Source: Candidatus Methanomethylophilaceae archaeon
GTDB lineage: Archaea; Thermoplasmatota; Thermoplasmata; Methanomassiliicoccales; Methanomethylophilaceae
Direction of reading: 5' to 3'
Length of the DNA: 6,353 bases
NCBI GenBank assembly: GCA_017616575.1
Contig: JAFZXW010000036.1
Coordinates: 1 to 6,353, forward strand
Part shown: in pieces, positions 1 through 4,705 of the stretch
Layout of the letters: each line of letters opens with the position of its first letter
How positions within the stretch are numbered: position 1 is the first letter of the stretch
Made by a program: the position numbers and the translations under genes
The notes under the pieces: model-generated
What the model saw: only the letters and a program-made list of their open reading frames with translations
Told to the model about the DNA's origin: nothing
Databases searched by the model: none

Positions 1-2
1 GA

Positions 3-185
3 CGGTCCGTGTCCGATTACATCTACGACCTCCAGGCCATGGACTGCTATCGTGCAGACGACGACACGCTCATCGTCAACACGCCGAACCGTCAGGCCAA
101 AGCGGCATATTCGGTAATGGGGGCCAACATACCGAGTAAAGTCAGTCTGAAAGAATACCGCAGGAGGATGTACTTCTCGGTGTAA
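3..185 (+). CDS. C-terminal end of an unrecognised protein (5' partial)
   Basis: An open frame runs from the window edge for 60 codons to a TAA at 183-185. The peptide starts RSVSDYIYDLQAMDCYRADD and ends SLKEYRRRMYFSV. It reads as real protein: mixed aromatic, acidic and basic residues, no low complexity, and a basic amphipathic C-terminus. The phrase TLIVNTPNRQAKAAYSVMG is suggestive of a conserved segment, but I do not recognise the family. There is no membrane segment and no cysteine motif in the visible part. The start lies outside the window, so neither length nor function can be given. The AT-richer sequence after the stop, with a fresh TATA element, suggests that the transcription unit ends here. 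Confidence 0.6.
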   Translation, partial: RSVSDYIYDLQAMDCYRADDDTLIVNTPNRQAKAAYSVMGANIPSKVSLKEYRRRMYFSV

Positions 186-240
186 TGCTAAAAGTTGGTT
201 CATTTGAGGATAAAGACATGGGTCTGATATTGCGACAATG

Positions 241-248
241 ATATAAAA
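241..248 (+). promoter_or_regulatory. TATA element in the 186-345 gap
   Basis: ATATAAAA, preceded by ATG, is one of the best TATA matches in the window. Transcription should start near 271-275, where an ATG at 275 opens a 15-codon frame (MLRNFCNRFVAHASI, TAA at 320-322). The product could be a leaderless mini-ORF, a small RNA, or simply a longer leader for the gene at 346. The rest of 186-345 is AT-richer than its surroundings and shows no other gene. Confidence 0.45.
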
Positions 249-315
249 GATGGACACAAAACACATCTGATTCGATGTTGAGGAACTTCTGCAACCGCTT
301 CGTCGCTCATGCATC

Positions 316-323
316 GATATAAA
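316..323 (+). promoter_or_regulatory. TATA element of the small membrane protein
   Basis: GATATAAA is centred about 26 bases before the ATG at 346. This places the transcription start at or next to the start codon, so the message should be leaderless. No Shine-Dalgarno sequence precedes the ATG, which agrees. Confidence 0.6.
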
Positions 324-345
324 CAGGCAACCGCATCCCCGTGGC

Positions 346-522
346 ATGAGAAACGTCCTGTCGGCCGTCCTGATGTTCGCGGTGCTGCTGGCCTTCGTCG
401 CGTTCTGGATTTACACGGCCATCAAATCGAACGTGCCACCGTCATTCTTGGCCGTCGGGGCCGCGATGTCCGCGTTCATAATCATTGCAGGGCTGAGACG
501 GTTCCTGCGCAGGACGTCCTGA
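346..522 (+). CDS. Small two-helix membrane protein (58 aa)
   Basis: The frame from ATG 346 to TGA 520-522 encodes a 58-residue protein that begins MRNVLSAVLMFAVLLAFVAF. It has two hydrophobic stretches, about residues 4-25 and 34-50, separated by a short polar turn (KSNVPP). It ends in a strongly basic tail, LRRFLRRTS, which by the positive-inside rule should be cytoplasmic. It should be an integral membrane hairpin protein with both ends inside. The correctly placed TATA element supports the start. A longer frame at 309-539 in another register encodes arginine-rich text without hydrophobic structure and is a shadow. I do not recognise a family. It faces the zinc-ribbon gene tail to tail with 46 bases between stop codons. 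Confidence 0.62.
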   Translation: MRNVLSAVLMFAVLLAFVAFWIYTAIKSNVPPSFLAVGAAMSAFIIIAGLRRFLRRTS

Positions 523-543
523 ACCCCGAGAAAACATAAAGAT

Positions 544-561
544 GGGGAGTGGCCCCTCCCC
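544..561. terminator. Hairpin between convergent genes
   Basis: GGGGAG (544-549) and CTCCCC (556-561) pair perfectly around a six-base loop. Short T runs lie on both sides: TTT at 562-564 on the plus strand, and TTTATGTTTT on the minus strand from 540 to 531. It sits between the stops of the genes ending at 522 and 569, as expected for a two-way terminator. Archaeal termination depends more on the T tract than on the stem, so the hairpin may only be supporting. Confidence 0.5.
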
Positions 562-568
562 TTTGAAA

Positions 569-1108
569 TCAGCTCGAGAACATCTCCTTCAAGGAGTACA
601 CGAACCACGCCATAAGCAGGCCGATGAAGATCCCGAACAGCGACCAGCAGCACAGGACCGCCGCGGCGGCACATGCGACGACCGCGATCTTCCACATCTT
701 GCGCCTTATGACGCATGCCATGGACACGAGGGCGCAGAGGCCGCTGGCAAGGCAGAGGCCGGCCACGATCGTGATGTAGTTCTGGACGGAGTCCACGGTT
801 ATGTCGTAATCGTGGCTGATGACCCAGTTCTGGAAATCAGCGTTCGACCATACGGTATCGGCCATGGCCCCGGCGTCTATCAGGAGCAGGAGGCCGGCTA
901 TGGTCGTCGGTATGGCATAGATCGCCAAGGCGAATATGACCCAGTTGAACCTGCTTTCGGCAAGGAATTGTTCCACTTCAACGGCTTTCTGCCGGTATTC
1001 CTCTTCGGTCTCGCTCCCGGACACCACCCTGCCGCATTGAGGGCAGAACTGCATTCCCGGTTCCAGACCGCGGCCGCAGCCTGTACAGAATTTGCTGTCT
1101 TCTGTCAT
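569..1108 (-). CDS. Zinc-ribbon membrane protein (179 aa)
   Basis: The N-terminus carries a double CxxC zinc ribbon: Cys8 and Cys11 (FCTGCG), then Cys22 and Cys25 (FCPQCG). A short acidic, probably helical linker follows (about 31-53), then four hydrophobic segments near residues 55-77, 110-134, 138-156 and 157-172. Between the first and second lies a loop of about 30 residues with several Trp and Asp. The ribbon should face the cytoplasm. Zinc-ribbon proteins with membrane tails are common, usually uncharacterised, in Thermoplasmata and methanogens; the role is unknown. I chose ATG 1108 over the in-frame TTG at 1117 because a GATAAAT element lies 27 bases upstream of 1108, implying a leaderless message. 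The large plus-strand frame opposite is a shadow. Confidence 0.8.
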   Translation of the reverse strand: MTEDSKFCTGCGRGLEPGMQFCPQCGRVVSGSETEEEYRQKAVEVEQFLAESRFNWVIFALAIYAIPTTIAGLLLLIDAGAMADTVWSNADFQNWVISHDYDITVDSVQNYITIVAGLCLASGLCALVSMACVIRRKMWKIAVVACAAAAVLCCWSLFGIFIGLLMAWFVYSLKEMFSS

Positions 1109-1131
1109 GCGGGCCAATCTGTCATATCAGG

Positions 1132-1138
1132 ATTTATC
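1132..1138 (-). promoter_or_regulatory. TATA element of the zinc-ribbon gene
   Basis: GATAAAT on the minus strand is centred 27 bases before ATG 1108, the spacing expected for a transcript that starts on the start codon. It lies in the 47-base gap after the tfoX-like gene, so the two genes probably have separate promoters. Confidence 0.5.
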
Positions 1139-1155
1139 TGTATTGTTTTTCGACG

Positions 1156-1497
1156 CTAAGATGGATGAATAAAACAAGAACGCACAGGCCGGCGGGACAA
1201 TCGCCTGCGTCCTGAAAGCTCGGTGCACATAGCCTCGACAACGTCGCGCAACAGCTTCGAGTCATATGGCTCCGGGAACAAAATCATCTCCCCTCCGCCT
1301 TCATAGGGGAACGCCGAAGGGCAATCTCTGAGCATCGCCGCAGAAGATTTCGTTAGCTTCAACAGCAGCCTGTCGTCGTAAACTCCTCCGAAAAGAACGC
1401 CGTCCATGTAAAGCAGATACTCGCCCATCATCTTGCGGGACGTGATCCCGGGCAGCGCCATCTTGACCTTCCTCAACGAGCTGACATCCGACGGCAA
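1156..1497 (-). CDS. TfoX N-terminal domain protein
   Basis: The protein (113 aa from the chosen start) matches the TfoX/Sxy N-terminal domain: SRKMMGEYLLYMDG, then VLFGGVYDDRLLLKLTKS, a PYEGG.EMILF strand, and a closing helix DSKLLRDVVEAMCTEL. The domain is normally about 100-115 residues as a stand-alone protein, so the length fits. Stand-alone copies are of unknown function; the name comes from the competence regulator Sxy, and no competence genes are visible here. The ORF is open upstream to 1590, but that part overlaps the flavoprotein gene and is arginine-rich noise. I prefer TTG 1497, preceded by GGGAGAGG with seven bases of spacing; ATG 1461 is possible but would cut the first helix. 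The C-terminus is basic (GRRRLSRRPVRSC). It ends in TAG, the only such stop in the window. Confidence 0.8.
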   Translation of the reverse strand: MPSDVSSLRKVKMALPGITSRKMMGEYLLYMDGVLFGGVYDDRLLLKLTKSSAAMLRDCPSAFPYEGGGEMILFPEPYDSKLLRDVVEAMCTELSGRRRLSRRPVRSCFIHPS

Positions 1498-1504
1498 TTG
1501 CGAT

Positions 1505-1512
1505 CCTCTCCC
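1505..1512 (-). promoter_or_regulatory. Ribosome binding site supporting the TTG start of the TfoX gene
   Basis: GGGAGAGG on the minus strand ends seven bases before TTG 1497. It is what favours this non-ATG start over the in-frame ATG at 1461. Confidence 0.4.
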
Positions 1513-1533
1513 TCTGCGCCGATGCCAGACGGC

Positions 1534-1541
1534 TTTATAAT
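1534..1541 (-). promoter_or_regulatory. TATA element of the TfoX gene, overlapping the flavoprotein stop codon
   Basis: ATTATAAA on the minus strand contains the TAA stop of the flavoprotein gene (1537-1535). Its centre is about 40 bases before TTG 1497, predicting a start near 1511 and a leader of roughly 13 bases that just holds the GGGAGAGG site. Confidence 0.5.
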
Positions 1542-2092
1542 CTTTCAAGCGTCGCCCGCCCAATCGACAGCCCCAGCTCGTAAGCCTCATCCAAGGCCTT
1601 GCTGCCTTCGATGTCCCCCTCGTCCTTCACCCCTCCGACAAGGACCCTTCCCAAGTCCTCCAAGCCGAAGAACCTCAGCACCAGCTCATACTGGGCTATT
1701 ATGGAATCGAACAGGTCCGGCAGCTCCGTGGCCCCCACCAGAAGCAGGGACAGTCCTTTCACGCGGAACGTCTTCCTCATAGGGGTGTGGAGCCTGTCGA
1801 CGACCGCCTTCAAACTGGCGCTTATCCCGTAGAAATACACCGGCGAGGCGACGACGATGACGTCCGCCTCCGCCAGCTTCGCATAGATCTCCGACATGCC
1901 GTCGTCCTGGCGGCACCTGTTGCCCTCGCTCCCGTAACAATAGTTGCACCCGGTGCAGGGATTCACTACGAAATCCGAGACGCTTACAATCTCCACCTCG
2001 TTGTCCCTTCCGGCGCCCTCGGCGAATCTCCGGGCCAGCGCCTGGGTGTTCCCGTTCCTCCTCATGCTTCCGACCAGCACCGCTATATGCAC
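1535..2092 (-). CDS. Iron-sulfur flavoprotein (Isf family, NADPH-dependent FMN reductase fold)
   Basis: This 185-residue flavodoxin-fold protein opens with the strand HIAVLVGSMRRNGNT (about 2-16), whose GSxRxxGNT loop binds FMN phosphate. The compact motif C46-x2-C49-x2-C52-x7-C60 (PCTGCNYCYG) then fits the CX2CX2CX4-7C pattern that binds the [4Fe-4S] cluster in Isf of methanogens. ASPVYFYGISASLKAVVDR (82-100) is the second FMN-contacting region of the family. Isf proteins pass electrons between ferredoxin and acceptors such as O2 or H2O2 in anaerobes, so oxidative-stress relief is plausible (inference). The frame extends to TTG 2191, but the extra 33 residues are not family-like. I chose GTG 2092, just before the first strand, with GGGAG ten bases upstream and a TATA element at 2131-2137. 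Confidence 0.86.
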   Translation of the reverse strand: MHIAVLVGSMRRNGNTQALARRFAEGAGRDNEVEIVSVSDFVVNPCTGCNYCYGSEGNRCRQDDGMSEIYAKLAEADVIVVASPVYFYGISASLKAVVDRLHTPMRKTFRVKGLSLLLVGATELPDLFDSIIAQYELVLRFFGLEDLGRVLVGGVKDEGDIEGSKALDEAYELGLSIGRATLERL

Positions 2093-2130
2093 AGAATCCG
2101 CGCTCCCGGCGCCGTCATCGGACGACCAGC

Positions 2131-2137
2131 CTTTATC
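2131..2137 (-). promoter_or_regulatory. TATA element of the flavoprotein gene
   Basis: GATAAAG on the minus strand lies about 42 bases before GTG 2092, predicting a start near 2108 and a leader of about 15 bases. This leader would include GGGAG at 2107-2103. Confidence 0.4.
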
Positions 2138-2167
2138 CTCTGCGCCCGCAGGATGCGAGGACGCGCA

Positions 2168-2190
2168 TGTCCTGACGGCCTGTCGGGACA
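2168..2190. promoter_or_regulatory. Inverted repeat in a divergent promoter region (candidate operator)
   Basis: Arms TGTCCTGACGG (2168-2178) and CTGTCGGGACA (2180-2190) flank a single C at 2179. Nine of the 11 arm positions are exact complements and the other two are G/T. It lies between the minus-strand TATA at 2131-2137 and the plus-strand TATA at 2225-2233, about 45 and 50 bases from each, outside both predicted transcripts. That position suits a dimeric regulator acting on one or both genes. This is inferred from symmetry and position only. Confidence 0.4.
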
Positions 2191-2207
2191 AGCCCAGGCT
2201 CGACCGC

Positions 2208-2213
2208 AGGAGG
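2208..2213 (+). promoter_or_regulatory. AGGAGG ahead of the alternative phosphatase start at 2218
   Basis: AGGAGG ends four bases before ATG 2218, which is in frame with the phosphatase. It is the only evidence for the longer start. No TATA element lies at a suitable distance upstream of it, whereas one inside the extension fits ATG 2257. Confidence 0.3.
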
Positions 2214-2224
2214 CCCGATGTCAG

Positions 2225-2233
2225 TTTTTAAAA
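2225..2233 (+). promoter_or_regulatory. TATA element of the phosphatase gene
   Basis: TTTTTAAAA is centred 28 bases before ATG 2257, the same spacing seen at 346, 1108 and 5972. It predicts a leaderless transcript beginning at or near 2257, which would exclude the upstream ATG at 2218. Confidence 0.55.
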
Positions 2234-2256
2234 GCCCGCCTTACGTACCATGTCTC

Positions 2257-3399
2257 ATGGGCCCCGGAAAGCTCCTCATCCCTGTAGCGGCCGCCGCCGT
2301 AATTCTGGTCATGGCCGGAACGTTCCTCGTCCAGAACGATGAATGCAAGACCATCGAGGCGGAGATCGTGGGAGCCGGGACTTTCGACAGCTACCTTATA
2401 GACGTCCCCCGCGACGCGTTCTACGCCGGCGGGATAGAGCTTGGGGACCGCCTGGTGCTAAGCTTCCCGGACAAGACGTGTTACGCATACTTCATCTGCG
2501 ACCACAGCGGGATAGCCTCGCTGGACATGTACGTGAACTGCTATTCCGGCGACCAGGACGTGGAGATCGGGATATACGACTACCAGATCGGCCTCCTTCT
2601 AGACTACGGCGCGGGCACGAAGGTCTCCATCGCCAAGGAAGGAGGGAAGGCGGACTACTTCGACAAGATACCCCATTACTCCGCCGGCTATTCCGACGAG
2701 AGGGAGGACTTCGGATCCGCACAGGAATACGGGAACTACCGCGAGGTCACGCAAGGGGACTTCAAGAAGGGCAGGCTGTACCGCTCGGCCTCCCCCATGC
2801 AGCACAACGGCACGCGCTATCTTTACTGCGACGCCTTCCTTAGGGAGGTGGATGCGGATTACGTGTTCTCCATCAGCATCGGCATGGAGGACGTGGAGGG
2901 CTACAGGTACCCCGGGTCCTATGCCTTCTCCCTCTACGACGAAGGGAGGATGGTCGCCAGGAGCCTGAACCCCGCCGTGCTCTGCCACGAGGACGAGATC
3001 CTGTTCGTCATGGACACCGTCCTGGACCTCGAAGGGAGCATCGGGATCTCATGCTCCCAAGGGAAGGACCGCACCGGGATATACTGCGCGATGCTGGAGT
3101 CCCTGGCGGGGGCCAGCTACCAGGAGGTCCGCGACGACTACCTGCTGTCGATGTGCAACTACTACGGCATCGAGAAGGGAAGCATCGAGTACGACACTGT
3201 GGGATCGATGGTCATCGACCGCCTCTTCTACATATTCCAGAACCCGGAGGTCCTTGACGACGTGACCGACGTGGACTGGAGCATTATGGACATCGGCGGA
3301 TACGATGCCGAGGGAATAGTCACGGAATACCTCCTCGGGATTGGCATGGACGCAGGCAGGCTGGAGATGCTGAAGTCGAGCCTCAGGGACTCGCAGTGA
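2257..3399 (+). CDS. Membrane-anchored tyrosine/dual-specificity phosphatase
   Basis: From ATG 2257 this is 380 residues (393 from ATG 2218). An N-terminal hydrophobic segment (about 4-25, LLIPVAAAAVILVMAGTFLV) should export or anchor it outside the cell. Residues about 35-110 look like a beta-rich domain (FYAGGIELGDRLVLSF), reminiscent of the small beta-barrel that precedes this phosphatase in gut bacteria; that comparison is from memory. The catalytic part starts near NYREVTQG..KKGRLYRSASP (about 160-180), typical of the Y_phosphatase3 group. The P-loop is C266-SQGKD-R272-TG, a complete CX5R. The residue before the cysteine is Ser, not the usual His. A helical region follows (MLESLAGASYQEVRDDYLLS). 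The substrate is unknown. It is divergent from the flavoprotein gene. The start is chosen on the TATA element. Confidence 0.85.
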   Translation: MGPGKLLIPVAAAAVILVMAGTFLVQNDECKTIEAEIVGAGTFDSYLIDVPRDAFYAGGIELGDRLVLSFPDKTCYAYFICDHSGIASLDMYVNCYSGDQDVEIGIYDYQIGLLLDYGAGTKVSIAKEGGKADYFDKIPHYSAGYSDEREDFGSAQEYGNYREVTQGDFKKGRLYRSASPMQHNGTRYLYCDAFLREVDADYVFSISIGMEDVEGYRYPGSYAFSLYDEGRMVARSLNPAVLCHEDEILFVMDTVLDLEGSIGISCSQGKDRTGIYCAMLESLAGASYQEVRDDYLLSMCNYYGIEKGSIEYDTVGSMVIDRLFYIFQNPEVLDDVTDVDWSIMDIGGYDAEGIVTEYLLGIGMDAGRLEMLKSSLRDSQ

Positions 3400-3456
3400 C
3401 CTCTACGGCGGCAGTCCTGGTTCACACCCCTAAACAATCCTTTCCTTTACGGCATG

Positions 3457-3464
3457 TTTTTAAT
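3457..3464 (+). promoter_or_regulatory. TATA element of the NifX-like gene
   Basis: TTTTTAAT is centred about 31 bases before ATG 3492, giving a predicted leader of only a few bases. The pyrimidine-rich stretch just upstream (3437-3449, CAATCCTTTCCTT) may terminate the phosphatase transcript. Confidence 0.5.
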
Positions 3465-3491
3465 CCCGTCCCGCGGACTGCCCCCGATACC

Positions 3492-3893
3492 ATGAGAATC
3501 GCTGTCGGTTACGATGAAGGCGAGGTGTTCCAGCACTTCGGAAGAACGGAGTATTTCAAGATCTACGAAGTGGAGGGCGGAAAGGTCGTATCCTCCCGCA
3601 TTGTGGGAAACGGGGGGCTCGCCCACGGCGGGCTGGTCCAGATCCTGCTAGACAACGACGTGGACACGTTCATCTGCGGAGGGATAGGCGCTGGTGCCAG
3701 ACAAATGATCCAGAGCCGCGGCATCGACATATTGCCCGGCGCCCGGGGAAGCTGCGACGCATGCGTGGATGCATTTCTGAAGGGAAGCCTCCAGTACGAC
3801 CCCGATACGGAATGCCACCATCATGATGGCGGGGAGCACGACTGCAACTGCCATCGATTCGTTGAAGCCTTTTTGGATGCATGTCCCGGATGA
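3492..3893 (+). CDS. NifX/NifB-type FeMo-cofactor domain protein with His/Cys tail
   Basis: This 133-residue protein has the dinitrogenase iron-molybdenum cofactor domain (Pfam Nitro_FeMo-Co): MRIAVGYDEGEVFQHFGRTE at the start, HGGLVQILLDNDVDTFICGGIG in the middle, and GSCDACVDAFLKGSL near residue 87. The fold binds iron-sulfur or Fe-Mo clusters or their precursors; stand-alone archaeal copies are thought to handle metal clusters outside nitrogen fixation. The tail is a likely metal site: C108-HHH (109-111), H116, C118, C120, H121 and C131, with the paired Cys88/Cys91 as further candidates. No nif genes are visible, so a role in nitrogenase is not indicated. ATG 3492 is preferred over upstream frame extension because the TATA element lies 31 bases before it and the domain begins exactly there. 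Confidence 0.86.
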   Translation: MRIAVGYDEGEVFQHFGRTEYFKIYEVEGGKVVSSRIVGNGGLAHGGLVQILLDNDVDTFICGGIGAGARQMIQSRGIDILPGARGSCDACVDAFLKGSLQYDPDTECHHHDGGEHDCNCHRFVEAFLDACPG

Positions 3894-3919
3894 GGTCTCA
3901 GCGCTTCATTCCGAGACTT
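3893..3919 (+). terminator. Hairpin at the end of the NifX-like gene
   Basis: AGGTCTC (3893-3899) pairs with GAGACTT (3913-3919), including one G/T pair, around a 13-base loop. It starts on the last base of the stop codon. No T tract follows, so it may act in 3'-end stability rather than termination. Confidence 0.28.
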
Positions 3920-4090
3920 CAACAATCGGATTCCTGTGAAGAGGACTATAGTATTCACTTCCCACGGAAGCCGTCCGCTTGTTATCCCTATAGGGTCCGA
4001 TCGGTTCCGCCTGGCACAAGATTCCATCCTGGAACCGAGACGGATCATGATACGGATGCGATTCCGGACATCTCTGCACTGCGGATGCCA
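3894..4090. other. Hairpin-rich convergent gap, no supported gene
   Basis: These 197 bases lie between the stop of the NifX-like gene and the stop of the acetyltransferase frame. They hold a perfect 10-base palindrome, CCCTATAGGG (3986-3995), then an interrupted stem: GGTCCG (3994-3999) with CGGATC (4041-4046), and CGGTTCC (4002-4008) with GGAACCG (4031-4037). A TATA-like CTATAGTAT at 3946-3954 could start a plus-strand transcript near 3977. Short frames on both strands (for example a GTG frame at 3936-4121) have no recognisable features. A small RNA is possible; decayed sequence is the alternative. Confidence 0.4.
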
Positions 4091-4705
4091 TCATAAAGCC
4101 AAGATTCCGAAATGCCTGTAAATCTGATTTTGGCAACGACCTTGTCCACAAAAAGAGCTGGCAAGACCGGGCACCGCATATGACGCTTCGCCCGGTCGGA
4201 ACATGACTTTCTCGAAACGGAACATCTCGTCATCGTCTTCCGGGCAATTCGGATCGCGATGGCGGCTGTGGAAGAACTCCGTGATATGGAACCCGCACCG
4301 GTTCACATAGAAATGGATGTTCCGCTTCTCGAAATATGGGGTGCATGTCTCCCACACCCGGACGTCTGGATACAGCCTCTCGATGGCCTTCCATGCTTCG
4401 AATCCGATGCCTTTGCTGTGATTCGCCGGAGAAACGAACAGGATCTCGAGCTCTCCCCTGTCGCCCGACACCGAGACTATCACCCCGCCTACCGGCGCCT
4501 CGTCGAGCAACACCCTGTATGCTGAGCCCCCGTCGATAGACCTCTCGATGGTCTCCCTGGAGATGATCTCCCCAGGTTCCTCGAAGTGGCAGTCCCTGAG
4601 GCCGAACTCCTCCATCGCCCCGTATCTGAAGGCTTCTTGGTTGTCCTTTATGAACTGTTCACGGTCGGAATCCTCCAGAGGAACGAGAGAGACGCCCTTA
4701 GTCAT
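4091..4705 (-). CDS. GNAT family N-acetyltransferase with atypical C-terminal extension
   Basis: From ATG 4705 the protein is 204 residues. It has the GNAT core: strands around YRVLLDEAPVGGVIVSV (63-79) and GELEILFVSPANHSKGIGFE (84-103). The latter is motif A, where NHSKGIG replaces the usual Q/R-x-x-G-x-G and should hold acetyl-CoA pyrophosphate. WETCTPYFEKRNIHFYVNRCGF (118-139) is the closing conserved block. It transfers an acetyl group to an unknown small molecule or protein. From memory, close relatives occur in Lachnospiraceae-type gut bacteria and end just after FRFEK(V/K)M, here residues 162-168. The further 36 residues to TGA 4091 look unrelated to the family. GAGGTG at 4721-4716 supports the start. 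The frame is open upstream without a stop into the acidic protein, so a 392-residue fusion cannot be excluded. Confidence 0.78.
   Translation of the reverse strand: MTKGVSLVPLEDSDREQFIKDNQEAFRYGAMEEFGLRDCHFEEPGEIISRETIERSIDGGSAYRVLLDEAPVGGVIVSVSGDRGELEILFVSPANHSKGIGFEAWKAIERLYPDVRVWETCTPYFEKRNIHFYVNRCGFHITEFFHSRHRDPNCPEDDDEMFRFEKVMFRPGEASYAVPGLASSFCGQGRCQNQIYRHFGILAL

Noticed and set aside
309..539. 76-residue frame on the plus strand over the small membrane protein
   Set aside because: Arginine- and histidine-rich text without structure; the overlapping frame 346-522 has two clean membrane helices and a correctly placed TATA element.
542..1159. 205-residue plus-strand frame
   Set aside because: It lies opposite the zinc-ribbon gene, whose double CxxC ribbon and membrane helices are convincing; the plus-strand product has no recognisable features.
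1787..2287. 166-residue plus-strand frame crossing the divergent promoter region
   Set aside because: Shadow of the iron-sulfur flavoprotein; it crosses two promoters and the start of the phosphatase.
3936..4121. 61-residue GTG-start frame in the convergent gap
   Set aside because: No domain, no ribosome binding site, and it runs across a strong hairpin and a 10-base palindrome.
4045..4233. Alternative-frame C-terminus for the acetyltransferase (CPVLPALFVDKVVAKIRFTG)
   Set aside because: It reads more like protein than the in-frame tail, but nothing at the junction shows a shift site, and relatives end before this region.
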